A program made the translations under genes and the position numbers. A DNA stretch of 64,000 bases from Tenacibaculum aiptasiae (GTDB lineage Bacteria; Bacteroidota; Bacteroidia; Flavobacteriales; Flavobacteriaceae): assembly GCF_008806755.1 (NCBI RefSeq), contig NZ_WAAU01000013.1, positions 18,876 to 82,875 on the forward strand, in the 5' to 3' direction. This document shows positions 25,326 through 34,883 of the stretch, piece after piece (within the stretch, counting starts at the first letter, position 1; each line of letters starts with the position of its first letter). The notes under the pieces were generated by a model. That model did not search any database and was not told where the DNA came from. It saw only the letters and a program-made list of their open reading frames with translations.

Positions 25326-26612
25326 ATGTTTAAAAAATCACAAGAATTATATCAACAAGGATTAGTAAATCTAGTAGGAGCAGTAAACTCACCAGTAAGA
25401 GCATTTGCTTCAGTAGGAGGGAATCCATTGTTTATTAAAAAAGCAAAAGGAAGTAAAATTATCGATGTAGATGGTAATTCTTATATAGATTTAGTATTGT
25501 CTTACGGGCCTATGATATTAGGTCATCGCCATAAAAAAGTACAAAAGGCAATTACAAAAGCTTTAAAAAATGGATATTCATTTGGGGCATCAACAAAAAA
25601 CGAAATTAAATTAGCAAAAATAGTTTGTGATGCATTTCCAGGTATGGATAAAGTTCGTTTTGTAAACTCAGGAACTGAAGCTGTTTTAAGCGGAATACGT
25701 TTAGCAAGGGCTTTTACAGGAAAGGACAAAATTATTAAGTTTTCAGGATGTTACCATGGACACCAAGATGCATTATTGGTAGCAGCAGGATCTGGATTAG
25801 CGACTTTAAGTTTACCTGGTTCAAAAGGAGTGCCAGAAGGAGCTGTAAAGAATACTTTAATTGCTAATTATAATGATTTGGAAAGTGTAAAAGCGCACTT
25901 TGAAGAACATGATGATATTGCAGGGGTTATTTTAGAACCAGTAGCGGGTAATATGGGAGTTGTAACTCCACAAAATAACTTTTTAAAGGAGTTAAAAGAG
26001 TATTTAAAATCAAAAGGAGCCTTATTAATAGTAGATGAGGTAATGACTGGGTTTAGATCTAAATTTGGAGGAGCACAAGAATTATTTGATGTAGAAGCTG
26101 ATATTACTTGTTTAGGAAAAGTAATAGGAGGAGGTTTCCCAGTAGGAGCTTACGGAGCACGTAATGAAATTATGGAAATGGTAGCGCCTTTAGGAGGAAT
26201 GTACCAAGCAGGGACATTAAGTGGTAATCCAATTGCTATGGCAGGAGGAATAGCTACTTTAACTGAGTTGAAAAAACAAAATCCATACGAGAAGTTTAAC
26301 GAGATAGCTCAAATTATAGAGGTGTTTTTGTTAGAATCAGCAAAAAAATATGGAATAGAAATTACAGTGAATAGGTTTGGATCTATGATCAATCCTTTCT
26401 TTACTAATAAAAAAGTAACGAATTTTGATGAAGCACAAACATGTGATACAGAGAAGTTTGCTGTGTTTTTCTGGGAAATGATGAAAAATGGAGTATTTTT
26501 ACCTCCATCACAGTTTGAAGCATGGTTTTTATCATCAGCTTTATCAGAAAAAGATATAGAAAAGATAGCGAAAGCGATTGATAAATCTATGGAAGCTGTT
26601 TCTAAGATGTAA
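25326..26612 (+). CDS. hemL: Glutamate-1-semialdehyde 2,1-aminomutase
   Basis: 428-residue PLP enzyme that makes 5-aminolevulinate from glutamate-1-semialdehyde. Family marks: GAVNSPVRAFASVGG at the start, GTEAVLSGIRLARAFTG near 120, LIVDEVMTGFR near 240, and the PLP lysine in CLGKVIGGGFPVGAYG near 266. Full length. It completes the C5 route begun by hemA in the same operon. Confidence 0.97.
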   Translation: MFKKSQELYQQGLVNLVGAVNSPVRAFASVGGNPLFIKKAKGSKIIDVDGNSYIDLVLSYGPMILGHRHKKVQKAITKALKNGYSFGASTKNEIKLAKIVCDAFPGMDKVRFVNSGTEAVLSGIRLARAFTGKDKIIKFSGCYHGHQDALLVAAGSGLATLSLPGSKGVPEGAVKNTLIANYNDLESVKAHFEEHDDIAGVILEPVAGNMGVVTPQNNFLKELKEYLKSKGALLIVDEVMTGFRSKFGGAQELFDVEADITCLGKVIGGGFPVGAYGARNEIMEMVAPLGGMYQAGTLSGNPIAMAGGIATLTELKKQNPYEKFNEIAQIIEVFLLESAKKYGIEITVNRFGSMINPFFTNKKVTNFDEAQTCDTEKFAVFFWEMMKNGVFLPPSQFEAWFLSSALSEKDIEKIAKAIDKSMEAVSKM

Positions 26613-26630
26613 ATTAAAATATAGGAGTTT

Positions 26631-27077
26631 ATGAAAACAATGTTCGCAATTTTTTTTAGTATACTATTAGCATCATGCCCTAATAACAATAAAGAAAATC
26701 AAGAAACAATGATAAACTCTTTATATAAAGGAACATTATCAGGAGATAGTTTAGGAAAGTTTGAAAAAGAAAATCTTGTAATTAAAACCGAAAAAGATTG
26801 GAAATCATTTTTGAAAAAAGCTGAAGTAGTTAATCAAATGGATGATTTAATAGACTTTTCAAAGAGTATTATAGTGGTAGCTATAGATTCTCAAAAAAAC
26901 ACAGGAGGATTTTCAGTAGAAATTTCAAAAATAAAGGAAGAAAAAAGTAAGTTATTGGTAACAATAGAGTCTAAAGGTCCAAAGCCAACGGATATGGTTA
27001 CTATGGTACTTACACAACCAATACATATAGTAAAAATACCAAAAACAAAGAAAGACATAGTCTTTGTAACAGAATAA
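26631..27077 (+). CDS. PrcB-like domain lipoprotein
   Basis: 148 residues with a lipobox (ILLASC, Cys19) and a body with the PrcB_C-like pattern: [70 protein letters not shown]. In Treponema PrcB stabilises a surface protease; in Bacteroidota these are small lipoproteins of unknown role. It follows hemL by 18 bp and abuts hemE by 1 bp, so it is co-transcribed with haem genes. Confidence 0.75.
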   Translation: MKTMFAIFFSILLASCPNNNKENQETMINSLYKGTLSGDSLGKFEKENLVIKTEKDWKSFLKKAEVVNQMDDLIDFSKSIIVVAIDSQKNTGGFSVEISKIKEEKSKLLVTIESKGPKPTDMVTMVLTQPIHIVKIPKTKKDIVFVTE

Positions 27078-27078
27078 A

Positions 27079-28104
27079 ATGATAAAAAACGATTTATTTT
27101 TAAGAGCCTTAAAAGGAGAAACTGTTGATCGTCCACCAGTGTGGATGATGCGTCAAGCTGGAAGATATTTGCCAGAGTTTATGGAGATTAGAAAAAAGTA
27201 TGATTTCTTTACACGTTGTAGAACTCCAGAATTAGCATCAGAGATTACAGTGCAACCTATTCGTAGATATGGAATGGATGCTGCAATTTTATTCTCAGAT
27301 ATTTTGGTAATACCACAAGCAATGAATATTGAAGTGGAAATGAAGCCAGATTTTGGTCCTTATTTACCAAATCCAGTAAGAGACAAAAAAGGTTTAGATA
27401 GCGTAATAATTCCAGATGTTCATGAAGAATTAGGATACGTTATGGATGCAATTAAGGCAACCAAAGAAAAATTAAATGACGAAATTCCTTTAATAGGTTT
27501 TGCAGGTTCACCATGGACTATTTTGTGTTATGTAGTACAAGGTCAAGGGTCTAAGAATTTTGATAAAGCAAAGGAGTTTTGTTACACGCAACCAATTTTG
27601 GCACACCAATTGCTACAGAAGATAACAGATACCACAATTGCTTATTTAAAAGCTAAGGTACAGGCAGGTGTAAATGCTGTTCAGGTTTTTGATTCTTGGG
27701 GAGGAATGTTATCTCCAACAGATTATCAAGAATTTTCATGGCAATACATTAATCAAATAATAGAGGCATTAAAAGATGATGCTCCAGTAATCGCTTTCGG
27801 AAAAGGATGTTGGTTTGCGTTAGGAGAAATGGCCAAGTCTAACGCATCAGCATTAGGAGTAGATTGGACATGTTCGGCAAGAAATGCACGTTATTTATCA
27901 GGAGGAAATATTACATTACAAGGTAATTTTGATCCATCTAGATTACTATCTCCACCTGCTGAAATTAAAAAAATGGTACACCAAATGATAAATGAGTTTG
28001 GTAAAGACAAATATATTGTTAACTTGGGGCACGGAATTTTACCTAATATTCCGCTAGATAATGCAAAGGCATTTATTGATGCGGTAAAGGAGTATAATAT
28101 TTAA
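27079..28104 (+). CDS. hemE: Uroporphyrinogen decarboxylase
   Basis: 341-residue enzyme that decarboxylates uroporphyrinogen III to coproporphyrinogen III. Family marks: [17 protein letters not shown] (near 18), [16 protein letters not shown] (near 70), [16 protein letters not shown] (near 140) and [11 protein letters not shown] at the end. Full length; starts 1 bp after the preceding lipoprotein gene. The next enzyme, coproporphyrinogen oxidase (HemF/HemN), is not in this window. Confidence 0.97.
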   Translation: MIKNDLFLRALKGETVDRPPVWMMRQAGRYLPEFMEIRKKYDFFTRCRTPELASEITVQPIRRYGMDAAILFSDILVIPQAMNIEVEMKPDFGPYLPNPVRDKKGLDSVIIPDVHEELGYVMDAIKATKEKLNDEIPLIGFAGSPWTILCYVVQGQGSKNFDKAKEFCYTQPILAHQLLQKITDTTIAYLKAKVQAGVNAVQVFDSWGGMLSPTDYQEFSWQYINQIIEALKDDAPVIAFGKGCWFALGEMAKSNASALGVDWTCSARNARYLSGGNITLQGNFDPSRLLSPPAEIKKMVHQMINEFGKDKYIVNLGHGILPNIPLDNAKAFIDAVKEYNI

Positions 28105-28130
28105 AATTTAATCCCCTTAAATTATTAAAA

Positions 28131-28748
28131 ATGAAGAGATTATTACTGGTTTTAGCGTTGATAGCTGTCTCGAATACTTTTGCACAAAAGAAGATTTATT
28201 ATAAAGATATCGTAGACGATTGTATTGCAACTTCAAGCAATGATGCTGCGTTGTTAGACGATATTGTGTACAATTGTATAAGAGATAAGTATATTTCTAA
28301 CTATGATTTTACTTCTATCGATGGAAAAACAATTAGTACAGATGCAATAAAAAAACCAATTGTATTATTAACAGCAGCTACTTGGTGTGCTCCTTGTTGG
28401 GGAGAAATACCAGCCTTAAATAAATTAGTTGAAAAGTACAGTGATAAAGTTGAGTTTATCATGCTTTTTTGGGATAAAGAAGACGGAGTAAAAAGAATGG
28501 CAAAAAAGTTAGACAAAAGAATCTTTCTAGTGCCTTCTAAAGAAAAATTATCAGATAGATCAAGTATTAGAGTTGCTGGATTTATTCATAAATTAGATTA
28601 TCCATCTGCATATCTAATAACAGGTAAGAAAAGAATTTTAGACTTTAAAAGAGGTGCATTATCTCCAACCAAAGATATGGGATGGGATGAAGTAAACGCA
28701 GCGAACGAAGAAGAATTAGAAGCTTTTATTAAACCAGTAATTAAATAA
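28131..28748 (+). CDS. Periplasmic thioredoxin-like protein (TlpA/ResA type)
   Basis: 205 residues with a signal peptide (MKRLLLVLALIAVSNTFAQ). Thioredoxin fold with redox motif C86-A-P-C89 in LLTAATWCAPCWGEIPALNKL. TlpA-type proteins reduce apocytochrome or other disulfides in the periplasm; location at the end of a haem operon fits a cytochrome-linked role, but this is inference. It is the last gene before a strong terminator. Confidence 0.87.
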   Translation: MKRLLLVLALIAVSNTFAQKKIYYKDIVDDCIATSSNDAALLDDIVYNCIRDKYISNYDFTSIDGKTISTDAIKKPIVLLTAATWCAPCWGEIPALNKLVEKYSDKVEFIMLFWDKEDGVKRMAKKLDKRIFLVPSKEKLSDRSSIRVAGFIHKLDYPSAYLITGKKRILDFKRGALSPTKDMGWDEVNAANEEELEAFIKPVIK

Positions 28749-28770
28749 AAGTTATTTAAATAATAGTATT

Positions 28771-28805
28771 AAAAAAACTCTTTCTTTACAGAAAGAGTTT
28801 TTTTA
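28771..28805 (+). terminator. Terminator of the haem operon
   Basis: AAACTCTTTCT (28775-28785) pairs with AGAAAGAGTTT (28790-28800), 11 bp with a 4-nt loop, followed by a T-run. It closes the plus-strand haem gene set. Confidence 0.88.
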
Positions 28806-28822
28806 TGTATAATATTTTTTAC

Positions 28823-28862
28823 AATAAAGAGATTAATTAATTAATTAATTAATCTCTTTATT
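28823..28862. repeat. Perfect 40-bp palindrome across the stop codon of the NlpC gene
   Basis: AATAAAGAGATTAATTAATT followed by its exact reverse complement; the centre is five TTAA units and the flanks are AATAAAGAG. The stop codon of the NlpC/P60 gene (28841-28843) sits at the centre of symmetry. It may terminate that gene from the minus side, though there is no clear T-tract. Confidence 0.85.
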
Positions 28863-29614
28863 ACTCTAAGTTTATGTGTGTGTTGATGAGTATCTACATT
28901 GTAAATACCACTGTGATCTAATTTATCAATACGAACTTTACCATGAGCATGGATAATATTATAATCGTTCATAATAATACCAACATGTGTAATAATACCT
29001 TCTTCGTTATCAAAAAAGGCAAGGTCTCCAGGTTCACTTTCTTCAATAAAACTTAATACATCTCCTTGTGTTGCTTGTTGTTTAGCATCACGTAAAAGAT
29101 TATAACCACATAATTTATATACTGTTTGTGTAAAACCCGAACAATCAATTCCAAAAGGAGATTTACCTCCCCATAAATACGGAACATTTAAAAACAAATA
29201 TGCTGTTTCTATAATAGCAGCTTTTGTTAATTGTTTATTACACACCTTTCCTTCATAAAAATAGGAAGTAGTATTAATGGTTATTTTGTTGTTATTAAAC
29301 AAAGGAAGTCTAGCTCCCATTGGTATGGTAGTTAAGTTATGACTATCATCAGTAATAAAGTCTATTAATTCACCTGCAAAATGCTTTTTTTCTTGGCATA
29401 ATAGACTATAGTCTTCATTAGAAATTTCTTCGTATTGTTTGTTATCGATATACCCTTCATAATTATCAAAGGCTAAACGAATTTTACTCCACTTTTTAGT
29501 TTTTTCTAAAACTTCAAAATGTTCACCAAAAACAACCTGATTCACCATTTCTGAAACATCAGTAGGCTCTAGTCGAAGAGGAACAACACTTAAATTACAA
29601 ATTCCGAAAGACAT
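28841..29614 (-). CDS. NlpC/P60 family cell-wall peptidase with SH3-like domain
   Basis: 257 residues, no signal peptide seen. N-terminal SH3b-like domain (about 5-62, VVPLRLEPTDVSEMVNQVVFGE) and C-terminal NlpC/P60 peptidase: catalytic Cys158 in SPFGIDCSGFTQTVYKL, His in IITHVGIIMND near 217, and the third polar residue in NIIHAHG. These enzymes cut D-glutamyl-diaminopimelate bonds in murein peptides, often recycling them in the cytoplasm when no signal peptide is present. The start is 18 bp after the thiolase stop, so the two are probably one transcript. Confidence 0.9.
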   Translation of the reverse strand: MSFGICNLSVVPLRLEPTDVSEMVNQVVFGEHFEVLEKTKKWSKIRLAFDNYEGYIDNKQYEEISNEDYSLLCQEKKHFAGELIDFITDDSHNLTTIPMGARLPLFNNNKITINTTSYFYEGKVCNKQLTKAAIIETAYLFLNVPYLWGGKSPFGIDCSGFTQTVYKLCGYNLLRDAKQQATQGDVLSFIEESEPGDLAFFDNEEGIITHVGIIMNDYNIIHAHGKVRIDKLDHSGIYNVDTHQHTHKLRVIKRLIN

Positions 29615-29632
29615 TAACAGCTTTTATTAAAA

Positions 29633-30808
29633 TTATACTCTTTCAATTACCATTGCACTAGCACCACCACCACCGTTACATATACCAGCAGCACCAATTT
29701 TAGCGTTGTTTTGTTTTAATATAGATGTTAAAGCAATTATGATTCTAGCTCCAGAAACACCTAATGGATGACCTAATGATACAGCTCCACCGTTTACATT
29801 TACTTTATCTGCAGATAATCCTAAAATTTTCATATTAGCTAATCCTACTACAGAAAATGCTTCGTTAAGCTCAAAATAATCTACATCATCAATAGAAACT
29901 CCAGCTTTAGCTAAAGCTTTAGGTAATGCTTTTGCAGGTGCAGTAGTAAACCATTTAGGCTCATGAGCAGCATCAGCATATCCTTTAATTTTTGCTAAAG
30001 GAGTTAATCCTAATTCAGCAGCTTTTTCTGCAGACATTAATACTAAAGCAGCCCCACCATCATTAATTGTTGAAGCGTTAGCAGCTGTTACAGTTCCTTC
30101 TTTGGTGAAAGCAGCACGTAAAGCAGGAATTTTTTCCATTTTTACGTTTTTGTATTCCTCGTCTTCAGAGAAAATAATTGGTTCTCCTCTACGTTGAGGA
30201 ATCTCTACAGGAACAACTTCGTCTGCAAACTTACCTTCACTCCAAGCTTTAGCAGAACGGTTGTATGATTCAATAGCAAAAGCATCTTGATCTTCTCTAG
30301 AAAATTCATATTCAGTAGCACATTCATCAGCACATACCCCCATTGCTACTTGCTCATATGCATCAACTAAACCGTCTTTTTGCATACCATCTTCCATTTT
30401 TACAGGACCAAATTTAGTAGCACTACGAGCGTGTTGATAATGAGGTATCATACTCATGTTTTCCATACCACCAGCAACAACAATCTCTGCATCACCTAAG
30501 GCAATTGTTTGCGCTGCTAACATGATAGATTTCATACCAGAAGAACAAACTTTGTTAACTGTTGTACAAGGAACAGTATCAGGAATTCCAGCAAAAATAG
30601 CTGCTTGACGTGCAGGTGCCTGACCTAAACCAGCAGAAACTACATTTCCCATAAAAACTTCTTCAACCATTTCTGGTTTTAAGTTTATTTTATCTAAAGC
30701 TCCTTTAATTGCTACCGCTCCTAATTTTGGAGCTGGTGTAGTTGATAAAGTTCCTAAAAAACTACCTATTGGAGTTCTTGCAACCGATACGATAACTACT
30801 TCTTTCAT
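29633..30808 (-). CDS. Acetyl-CoA C-acetyltransferase (thiolase)
   Basis: 391 residues from the ATG at 30808; the frame is open to 30871, but homologous thiolases begin as here (MKEVVIVSVARTPIGSFLG). It condenses or cleaves acetoacetyl-CoA. Active-site Cys88 in NKVCSSGMKS, His in NGGAVSLGHPLGVSGAR (near 345) and the second Cys in GICNGGGGASA (near 378). Likely fatty-acid or ketone metabolism; no other beta-oxidation gene is adjacent. Confidence 0.94.
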   Translation of the reverse strand: MKEVVIVSVARTPIGSFLGTLSTTPAPKLGAVAIKGALDKINLKPEMVEEVFMGNVVSAGLGQAPARQAAIFAGIPDTVPCTTVNKVCSSGMKSIMLAAQTIALGDAEIVVAGGMENMSMIPHYQHARSATKFGPVKMEDGMQKDGLVDAYEQVAMGVCADECATEYEFSREDQDAFAIESYNRSAKAWSEGKFADEVVPVEIPQRRGEPIIFSEDEEYKNVKMEKIPALRAAFTKEGTVTAANASTINDGGAALVLMSAEKAAELGLTPLAKIKGYADAAHEPKWFTTAPAKALPKALAKAGVSIDDVDYFELNEAFSVVGLANMKILGLSADKVNVNGGAVSLGHPLGVSGARIIIALTSILKQNNAKIGAAGICNGGGGASAMVIERV

Positions 30809-30912
30809 ATATTGAGTATGTTGTATTAAGATTAGTTCTGCGAAAATAACCATTTTATAACAAGTACTCAAATAATAGAGAAAGGTTATATTTACATTTT
30901 TAAAAGCTAAAA

Positions 30913-32961
30913 ATGAACGATTTTATCAATAAATTGTATAAGAACAATGCAATAATTTACAAAGTATTGTTATTCTTAATAACCGTTACAGCAATTGTTT
31001 ACTTATTTCCTAAAGGAGGACAGTTTAAATACGATTTTCCTCAAGGTAAGCCATGGCAGTATGATAATTTATATTCACCCTTTGATTTTGCAATTCAAAA
31101 AACGGATAAAGAAAAAGAAGAGGAGATTAAAAATATAGAGGCAAATGCTAAAAAATATTTTGTTGTAGATACTGGTATTAAAACAAAAGTATTGGAAGAG
31201 TTTGAGGGTAAAATTATACCATCAGATTCTTTATCAATTAAAGAAGTTCAGTTTCTGAAAAAAATAGGGAAAAGTATTATTAATTCTATATACAGATATG
31301 GTTTATTAGATGCTATTAGTAATGCAAAAGCTAATAAAAGAGACATTGTTATTTTAAGAAAAGGAAATTCTATAGAAGATGTACCCTTTTCTAGATTGAT
31401 TCAATCCAATGAAGTTTTAAGTTATGTTAATCAGAAAGTAAAAGATTTAAATGCAAATCAACAACAACTAATTTTAAGATACATATCGGAGACTTTAAGG
31501 TCAAATGTAAGTTACGATGTAAAATATAGCGAAAGAGAGCTACAAGAGGCTTTAAATAGTATTTCACTAGCCAAAGGTAAAGTATCGAAAGGAGAGTTGA
31601 TTATTTTAAAAGGAGATATTGTTGAAGGAAAAAAGTTTAATGTATTAAAATCATATGAGTTAGCTTCTAGCTCTCAAATTTGGACAGAATCGAATTATAA
31701 TTGGATTGTTTTTGGATATACAATTTTAGTATCGCTGGCCTTGCTAATGTTATTACTTTTCTTAGAGAAATACAGACTGGAGATTTATAAAAACAATAAT
31801 AAAGTAACTTTTATATTCTTCAATATATTCTTAATGATTTTTGTACAAACAATGGTTGTTAAGTATAATTCAGAATATTTATACGTTGTGCCTCTAAGTA
31901 TTTTACCAATTGTTTTAAAGGCGTTTTTTGATGCACGGTTAGGATTATTTACTCATGTACTAACAGTATTATTATTAGGCTTTATTGTACCCAATAGTTT
32001 CGAATTTATTTATTTACACATTATTGCAGGAATTGTAACTATTTTAACGGTTTCGGAATTGTATAAAAGAGCTAGTTTATTTGTTTCAATAGGACAAATC
32101 ACACTAATTTATATGATTACTTATTTTGCATTTTCAATTTTAAAAGAAGGAAACGCAGATAAAATTAATTGGCTGTACTTTGGGTTGTTTGCAGCAAATG
32201 GATTGTTATCGTTTTTAGCAGTTTTCTTTATCTACTTCTATGAAAAACTATTTGGGTTGGTTTCCGATGTTACCTTATTAGAGTTATCAAACACAAATTC
32301 GAAGCTTTTAAGAGATTTAAATGAAAAAGCACCAGGAACATTCCAACATTCTATGCAAGTAGCTAATTTGGCCGAAGCAGCAGCAAATGAGATAGGGGCG
32401 AACTCAATGTTAGTAAGAACGGGAGCTTTGTATCATGATATAGGAAAGATGGTACAACCTATGTACTTTACCGAAAACCAATCAACAGGAGTTAATCCGC
32501 ATAACGATTTGTTGCCTAAAGATAGTGCTCGAATTATTTTAGATCATGTAATTAACGGAATTGAAATAGCTAAGAAGAATAAATTACCTGATAGAATTAT
32601 TGATTTTATAAGAACACATCACGGAACAAGTGTAACTTATTATTTTTATAAAAAAGAGCAGGAGAATAATCCAGACGAAGAAATAGATATAAAGAAGTTC
32701 CAATATCAAGGACCAATTCCATTTTCTAAAGAAACGGCAATTTTAATGATGTGTGATGCAGCAGAAGCAGCTTCTAAGAGTTTGAAAAATCCAACAGCAC
32801 AATCCATCGATGAATTAATAGATAAGATTATAAACAAGCAAAAAAACGATAATCAGTTCCGAAATTCGGATATTACGTTTAGAGAAATAGAAAAAATAAA
32901 AAAAATTATTAAGAATAAGTTGATGAATATCTACCACTTACGTGTTGAGTATCCAGATTAG
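30913..32961 (+). CDS. 7TM-HD domain phosphodiesterase, PgpH/YqfF type
   Basis: 682 residues. N-terminal helix (about 18-33), extracytoplasmic 7TMR-HDED region (about 60-255), seven-helix membrane block (about 265-465), then a cytosolic HD phosphohydrolase (about 480-660) with HSMQVANLAEAAA, the HD pair in GALYHDIGKM, and RTHHGTSVTYYFY. PgpH of Listeria degrades c-di-AMP; the role in Bacteroidota is inferred from the shared architecture. It has its own promoter region (104 bp, divergent from thiolase). Confidence 0.9.
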   Translation: MNDFINKLYKNNAIIYKVLLFLITVTAIVYLFPKGGQFKYDFPQGKPWQYDNLYSPFDFAIQKTDKEKEEEIKNIEANAKKYFVVDTGIKTKVLEEFEGKIIPSDSLSIKEVQFLKKIGKSIINSIYRYGLLDAISNAKANKRDIVILRKGNSIEDVPFSRLIQSNEVLSYVNQKVKDLNANQQQLILRYISETLRSNVSYDVKYSERELQEALNSISLAKGKVSKGELIILKGDIVEGKKFNVLKSYELASSSQIWTESNYNWIVFGYTILVSLALLMLLLFLEKYRLEIYKNNNKVTFIFFNIFLMIFVQTMVVKYNSEYLYVVPLSILPIVLKAFFDARLGLFTHVLTVLLLGFIVPNSFEFIYLHIIAGIVTILTVSELYKRASLFVSIGQITLIYMITYFAFSILKEGNADKINWLYFGLFAANGLLSFLAVFFIYFYEKLFGLVSDVTLLELSNTNSKLLRDLNEKAPGTFQHSMQVANLAEAAANEIGANSMLVRTGALYHDIGKMVQPMYFTENQSTGVNPHNDLLPKDSARIILDHVINGIEIAKKNKLPDRIIDFIRTHHGTSVTYYFYKKEQENNPDEEIDIKKFQYQGPIPFSKETAILMMCDAAEAASKSLKNPTAQSIDELIDKIINKQKNDNQFRNSDITFREIEKIKKIIKNKLMNIYHLRVEYPD

Positions 32962-32983
32962 TGATTTTTTTCTTCAAAAAAAC

Positions 32984-33014
32984 TTGCGTGAATGTTTAAT
33001 CGGTTATATATTTG
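32984..33014 (+). promoter_or_regulatory. tRNA operon promoter
   Basis: TTG at 32984-32986, 20-bp spacer, TATATTTG at 33007-33014. A textbook Bacteroidota housekeeping promoter about 45 bp before the first tRNA. Confidence 0.8.
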
Positions 33015-33060
33015 CACTCGCAATTTTTAATTCAAAGTTTCAAACGCTTTGAAAGCCTCC

Positions 33061-33143
33061 GGAGAGGTGGCAGAGTGGTAATGCAGCAGATTGCTAATCT
33101 GTCGACCTTATTGGTCGCCAGGGTTCGAGTCCCTGTCTCTCCG
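33061..33143 (+). tRNA. tRNA-Ser (GCU)
   Basis: Class II tRNA with acceptor GGAGAGG / TCTCTCC, long variable arm (GACCTTATTGGTC) and anticodon loop TTGCTAA, anticodon GCT. The T arm GGGTTCGAGTCCC is normal. CCA is not encoded. Confidence 0.95.
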
Positions 33144-33157
33144 CTAAGAATTGCACT

Positions 33158-33232
33158 CGGGGCGTAGCGTAGCCCGGTTATCGCGCCGCGTTTGGGACGC
33201 GGAGGTCGCAGGTTCGAATCCTGCCGCCCCGA
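33158..33232 (+). tRNA. tRNA-Pro (UGG)
   Basis: Acceptor CGGGGCG / CGCCCCG, anticodon stem CCGCG / CGCGG with loop TTTGGGA giving anticodon TGG, T arm CAGGTTCGAATCCTG. Second of three tandem tRNAs. Confidence 0.95.
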
Positions 33233-33248
33233 CAAAATAAGAGTTACT

Positions 33249-33322
33249 GGTCGCGTAGCTCAGCTGGATAGAGCATCTGCCTTCTAAGCAGACGGTCACA
33301 GGTTCGAATCCTGTCGCGATCA
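33249..33322 (+). tRNA. tRNA-Arg (UCU)
   Basis: Acceptor GGTCGCG / CGCGATC (one G-U), anticodon loop CTTCTAA giving anticodon TCT, T arm CAGGTTCGAATCCTG. The left boundary of the decayed island lies 6 bp downstream. Confidence 0.95.
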
Positions 33323-33327
33323 CAATA

Positions 33328-33370
33328 AGCCTTACTAGAAATAGTAAGGCTTTTTTGTTTTCTAGAGTTT
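33328..33370 (+). repeat. Left boundary repeat of the decayed island (contains the tRNA operon terminator)
   Basis: AGCCTTACTAGAAATAGTAA then GGC, six T, GTTTTCTAGAGTTT. The first part is a terminator hairpin for the tRNA operon. The 43-bp sequence recurs at 37665-37707 with only two changes, which are compensatory in the stem (A-T to G-C). This layout is that of attL/attR of an element integrated beside a tRNA gene. Confidence 0.7.
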
Positions 33371-33499
33371 AGGGTATCTACAGTGTGTTTACTCAAATAG
33401 TGTTTTACTATTCATTTCTAAAATTATTATCTAGATAAAAGTATTTAAGGTGTCCTTTTGGGTGTCCCATTTTTTACTAACATAATAGAGTAAGATGTT

Positions 33500-33881
33500 A
33501 TGAGTATGAAATTAAGTGTCCTGTTTATATGTAATAGGAGTAAGATAAATAAGAAAGGATTTTGCCCTATGAAGTGTAGAATTACTTATAACAAGAAAAG
33601 AAGGGAGTTTACTACAGGGGTATTCATTAATCCTAATCATTGGGGTAGTAAGAAACAAATGCTTTTAAAGAAAGTAGAAAATTCTAAAATTGTAAATTCA
33701 AAACTTAGCCTTACTATTCAATTAATAGTAAAAGCTATTTACTTGTTAAGAGAGTTAATTAATGATCAAAAAAACAGTTAACATACAAGAACTCTACGAT
33801 GCAGTTGATTTAAAACAGGTCTATTTTAAGAAAATTAATATATTAGATGTTATCAAAATAGTAAACATTGCAACATTTTAA
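33500..33881 (+). pseudogene. Tyrosine integrase remnant (N-terminal part only)
   Basis: 33500-33781 encodes 93 residues with the Arm DNA-binding domain of Bacteroidota tyrosine recombinases (KLSVLFICNRSKINKKGFCPMKCRITYNKKRREFTTGVFINPNHWG). The frame then ends; the overlapping +frame from 33762 to 33881 (MIKKTVNIQELYDAVDLKQ) continues in the style of the linker, which suggests a frameshift. The core-binding and catalytic domains (R..HxxR..Y) are missing, so the integrase is inactive. It starts 130 bp inside the left boundary repeat. Confidence 0.75.
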
Positions 33882-34782
33882 AACAATCTCGGAATACTAT
33901 AAAGCTATTGGTTTACCTGAACCAAAGCATCCTCATTTTGATATAAAAAGTTTTGAAGAAAATATGGGTACTGTAGTTTCAAAAATGGAACCTTTTCGTC
34001 ATGAGTTTTATTTTATCGCTCTTAAAATTGAAGGAAAGGGAAAAACTCTTCTTGGACACAACACAGACCTTCCTGATGGAGTTAATATTTTCTTCAATTC
34101 TCCTTTTCAAATTATATCATGGGATCATTCTCAAGATTGGTCTGGTTATTATATTATTTTCTCTCAAGATTTCATAGCTTCTTCCTTTCATTTTGATAGG
34201 TTATTAGACGAATACCCATTTTTAAAAATAGACGAATCTATTCCTCTCCAAATTGATAAAAACGATTTACCAGAGGTTATGAATATATACAAAAGAATAA
34301 AAGAAGAGTATATAAGTGAAGACAAAGACAAATTTGATTTTATTCAAGTGTATGTATTACAGTTACTAAATCAAGTTAAACGATTGTTCAATAAAAAAAT
34401 AGAGGTTGATAGAATTAATGAACGAATCCATAAAACAGATTTAAAATTATTATCACAATTTCAAAAGCATATAAAAGAACGTTTTTACCCAGATGCTAGT
34501 GTAAATGGTAAAGTGAATTTTCATTCACCTTCGTATTATGCAAGTCTATTAAATATTCATCCAAATCATTTAAATGCAGTAGTTAAATCTATTACAGGGC
34601 AAACAGCTTTAAATACTATACATAATCATATTCTTAAATTAGCTAAAGCAGAATTGTCGCAAACAGGTAATAGTGTTAAAGAAATTGCGTATAAACTTCA
34701 TTTTGATTCACCAAGTCACTTTGGTGCTTTTTTTAAAAAGCATACTGGTATTACTCCAATAACATATAGGAAAAATAAGTAA
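33868..34782 (+). CDS. AraC family transcriptional regulator in the island
   Basis: 304 residues, starting at TTG 33868 (the MQHFKTISEYYKAIGLP start equals that of related regulators, and there is no better ATG). N-terminal cupin-like sensor domain (about 1-175) and C-terminal AraC HTH (about 205-304: YYASLLNIHPNHLNAVVKSITGQTALNTI, VKEIAYKLHFDSPSHFGAFFKKHTGITPITYRK). It precedes an ene-reductase gene by about 100 bp on the same strand and likely activates it in response to an electrophile or similar ligand. The start overlaps integrase debris, which hints at recombination here. Confidence 0.85.
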   Translation: MQHFKTISEYYKAIGLPEPKHPHFDIKSFEENMGTVVSKMEPFRHEFYFIALKIEGKGKTLLGHNTDLPDGVNIFFNSPFQIISWDHSQDWSGYYIIFSQDFIASSFHFDRLLDEYPFLKIDESIPLQIDKNDLPEVMNIYKRIKEEYISEDKDKFDFIQVYVLQLLNQVKRLFNKKIEVDRINERIHKTDLKLLSQFQKHIKERFYPDASVNGKVNFHSPSYYASLLNIHPNHLNAVVKSITGQTALNTIHNHILKLAKAELSQTGNSVKEIAYKLHFDSPSHFGAFFKKHTGITPITYRKNK

Positions 34783-34883
34783 TCTTTGAAATTTGATATT
34801 CTCAATTTGAAATCAAAGATTTAGCACATTATAAGTCAATTAATTTTGCTCATGAAAATAGAGTAGAAAATTAAAACACTTTT

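Noticed and set aside
26309..26689. 126-residue minus-strand frame over hemL and the PrcB-like gene
   Set aside because: Antisense shadow of two well-supported genes in one operon.
33032..33235. 67-residue minus-strand frame across the tRNA operon (SGRQDSNLRPPRPKRG...)
   Set aside because: It is the well-known false frame from tRNA antisense; the three tRNAs explain the sequence fully.
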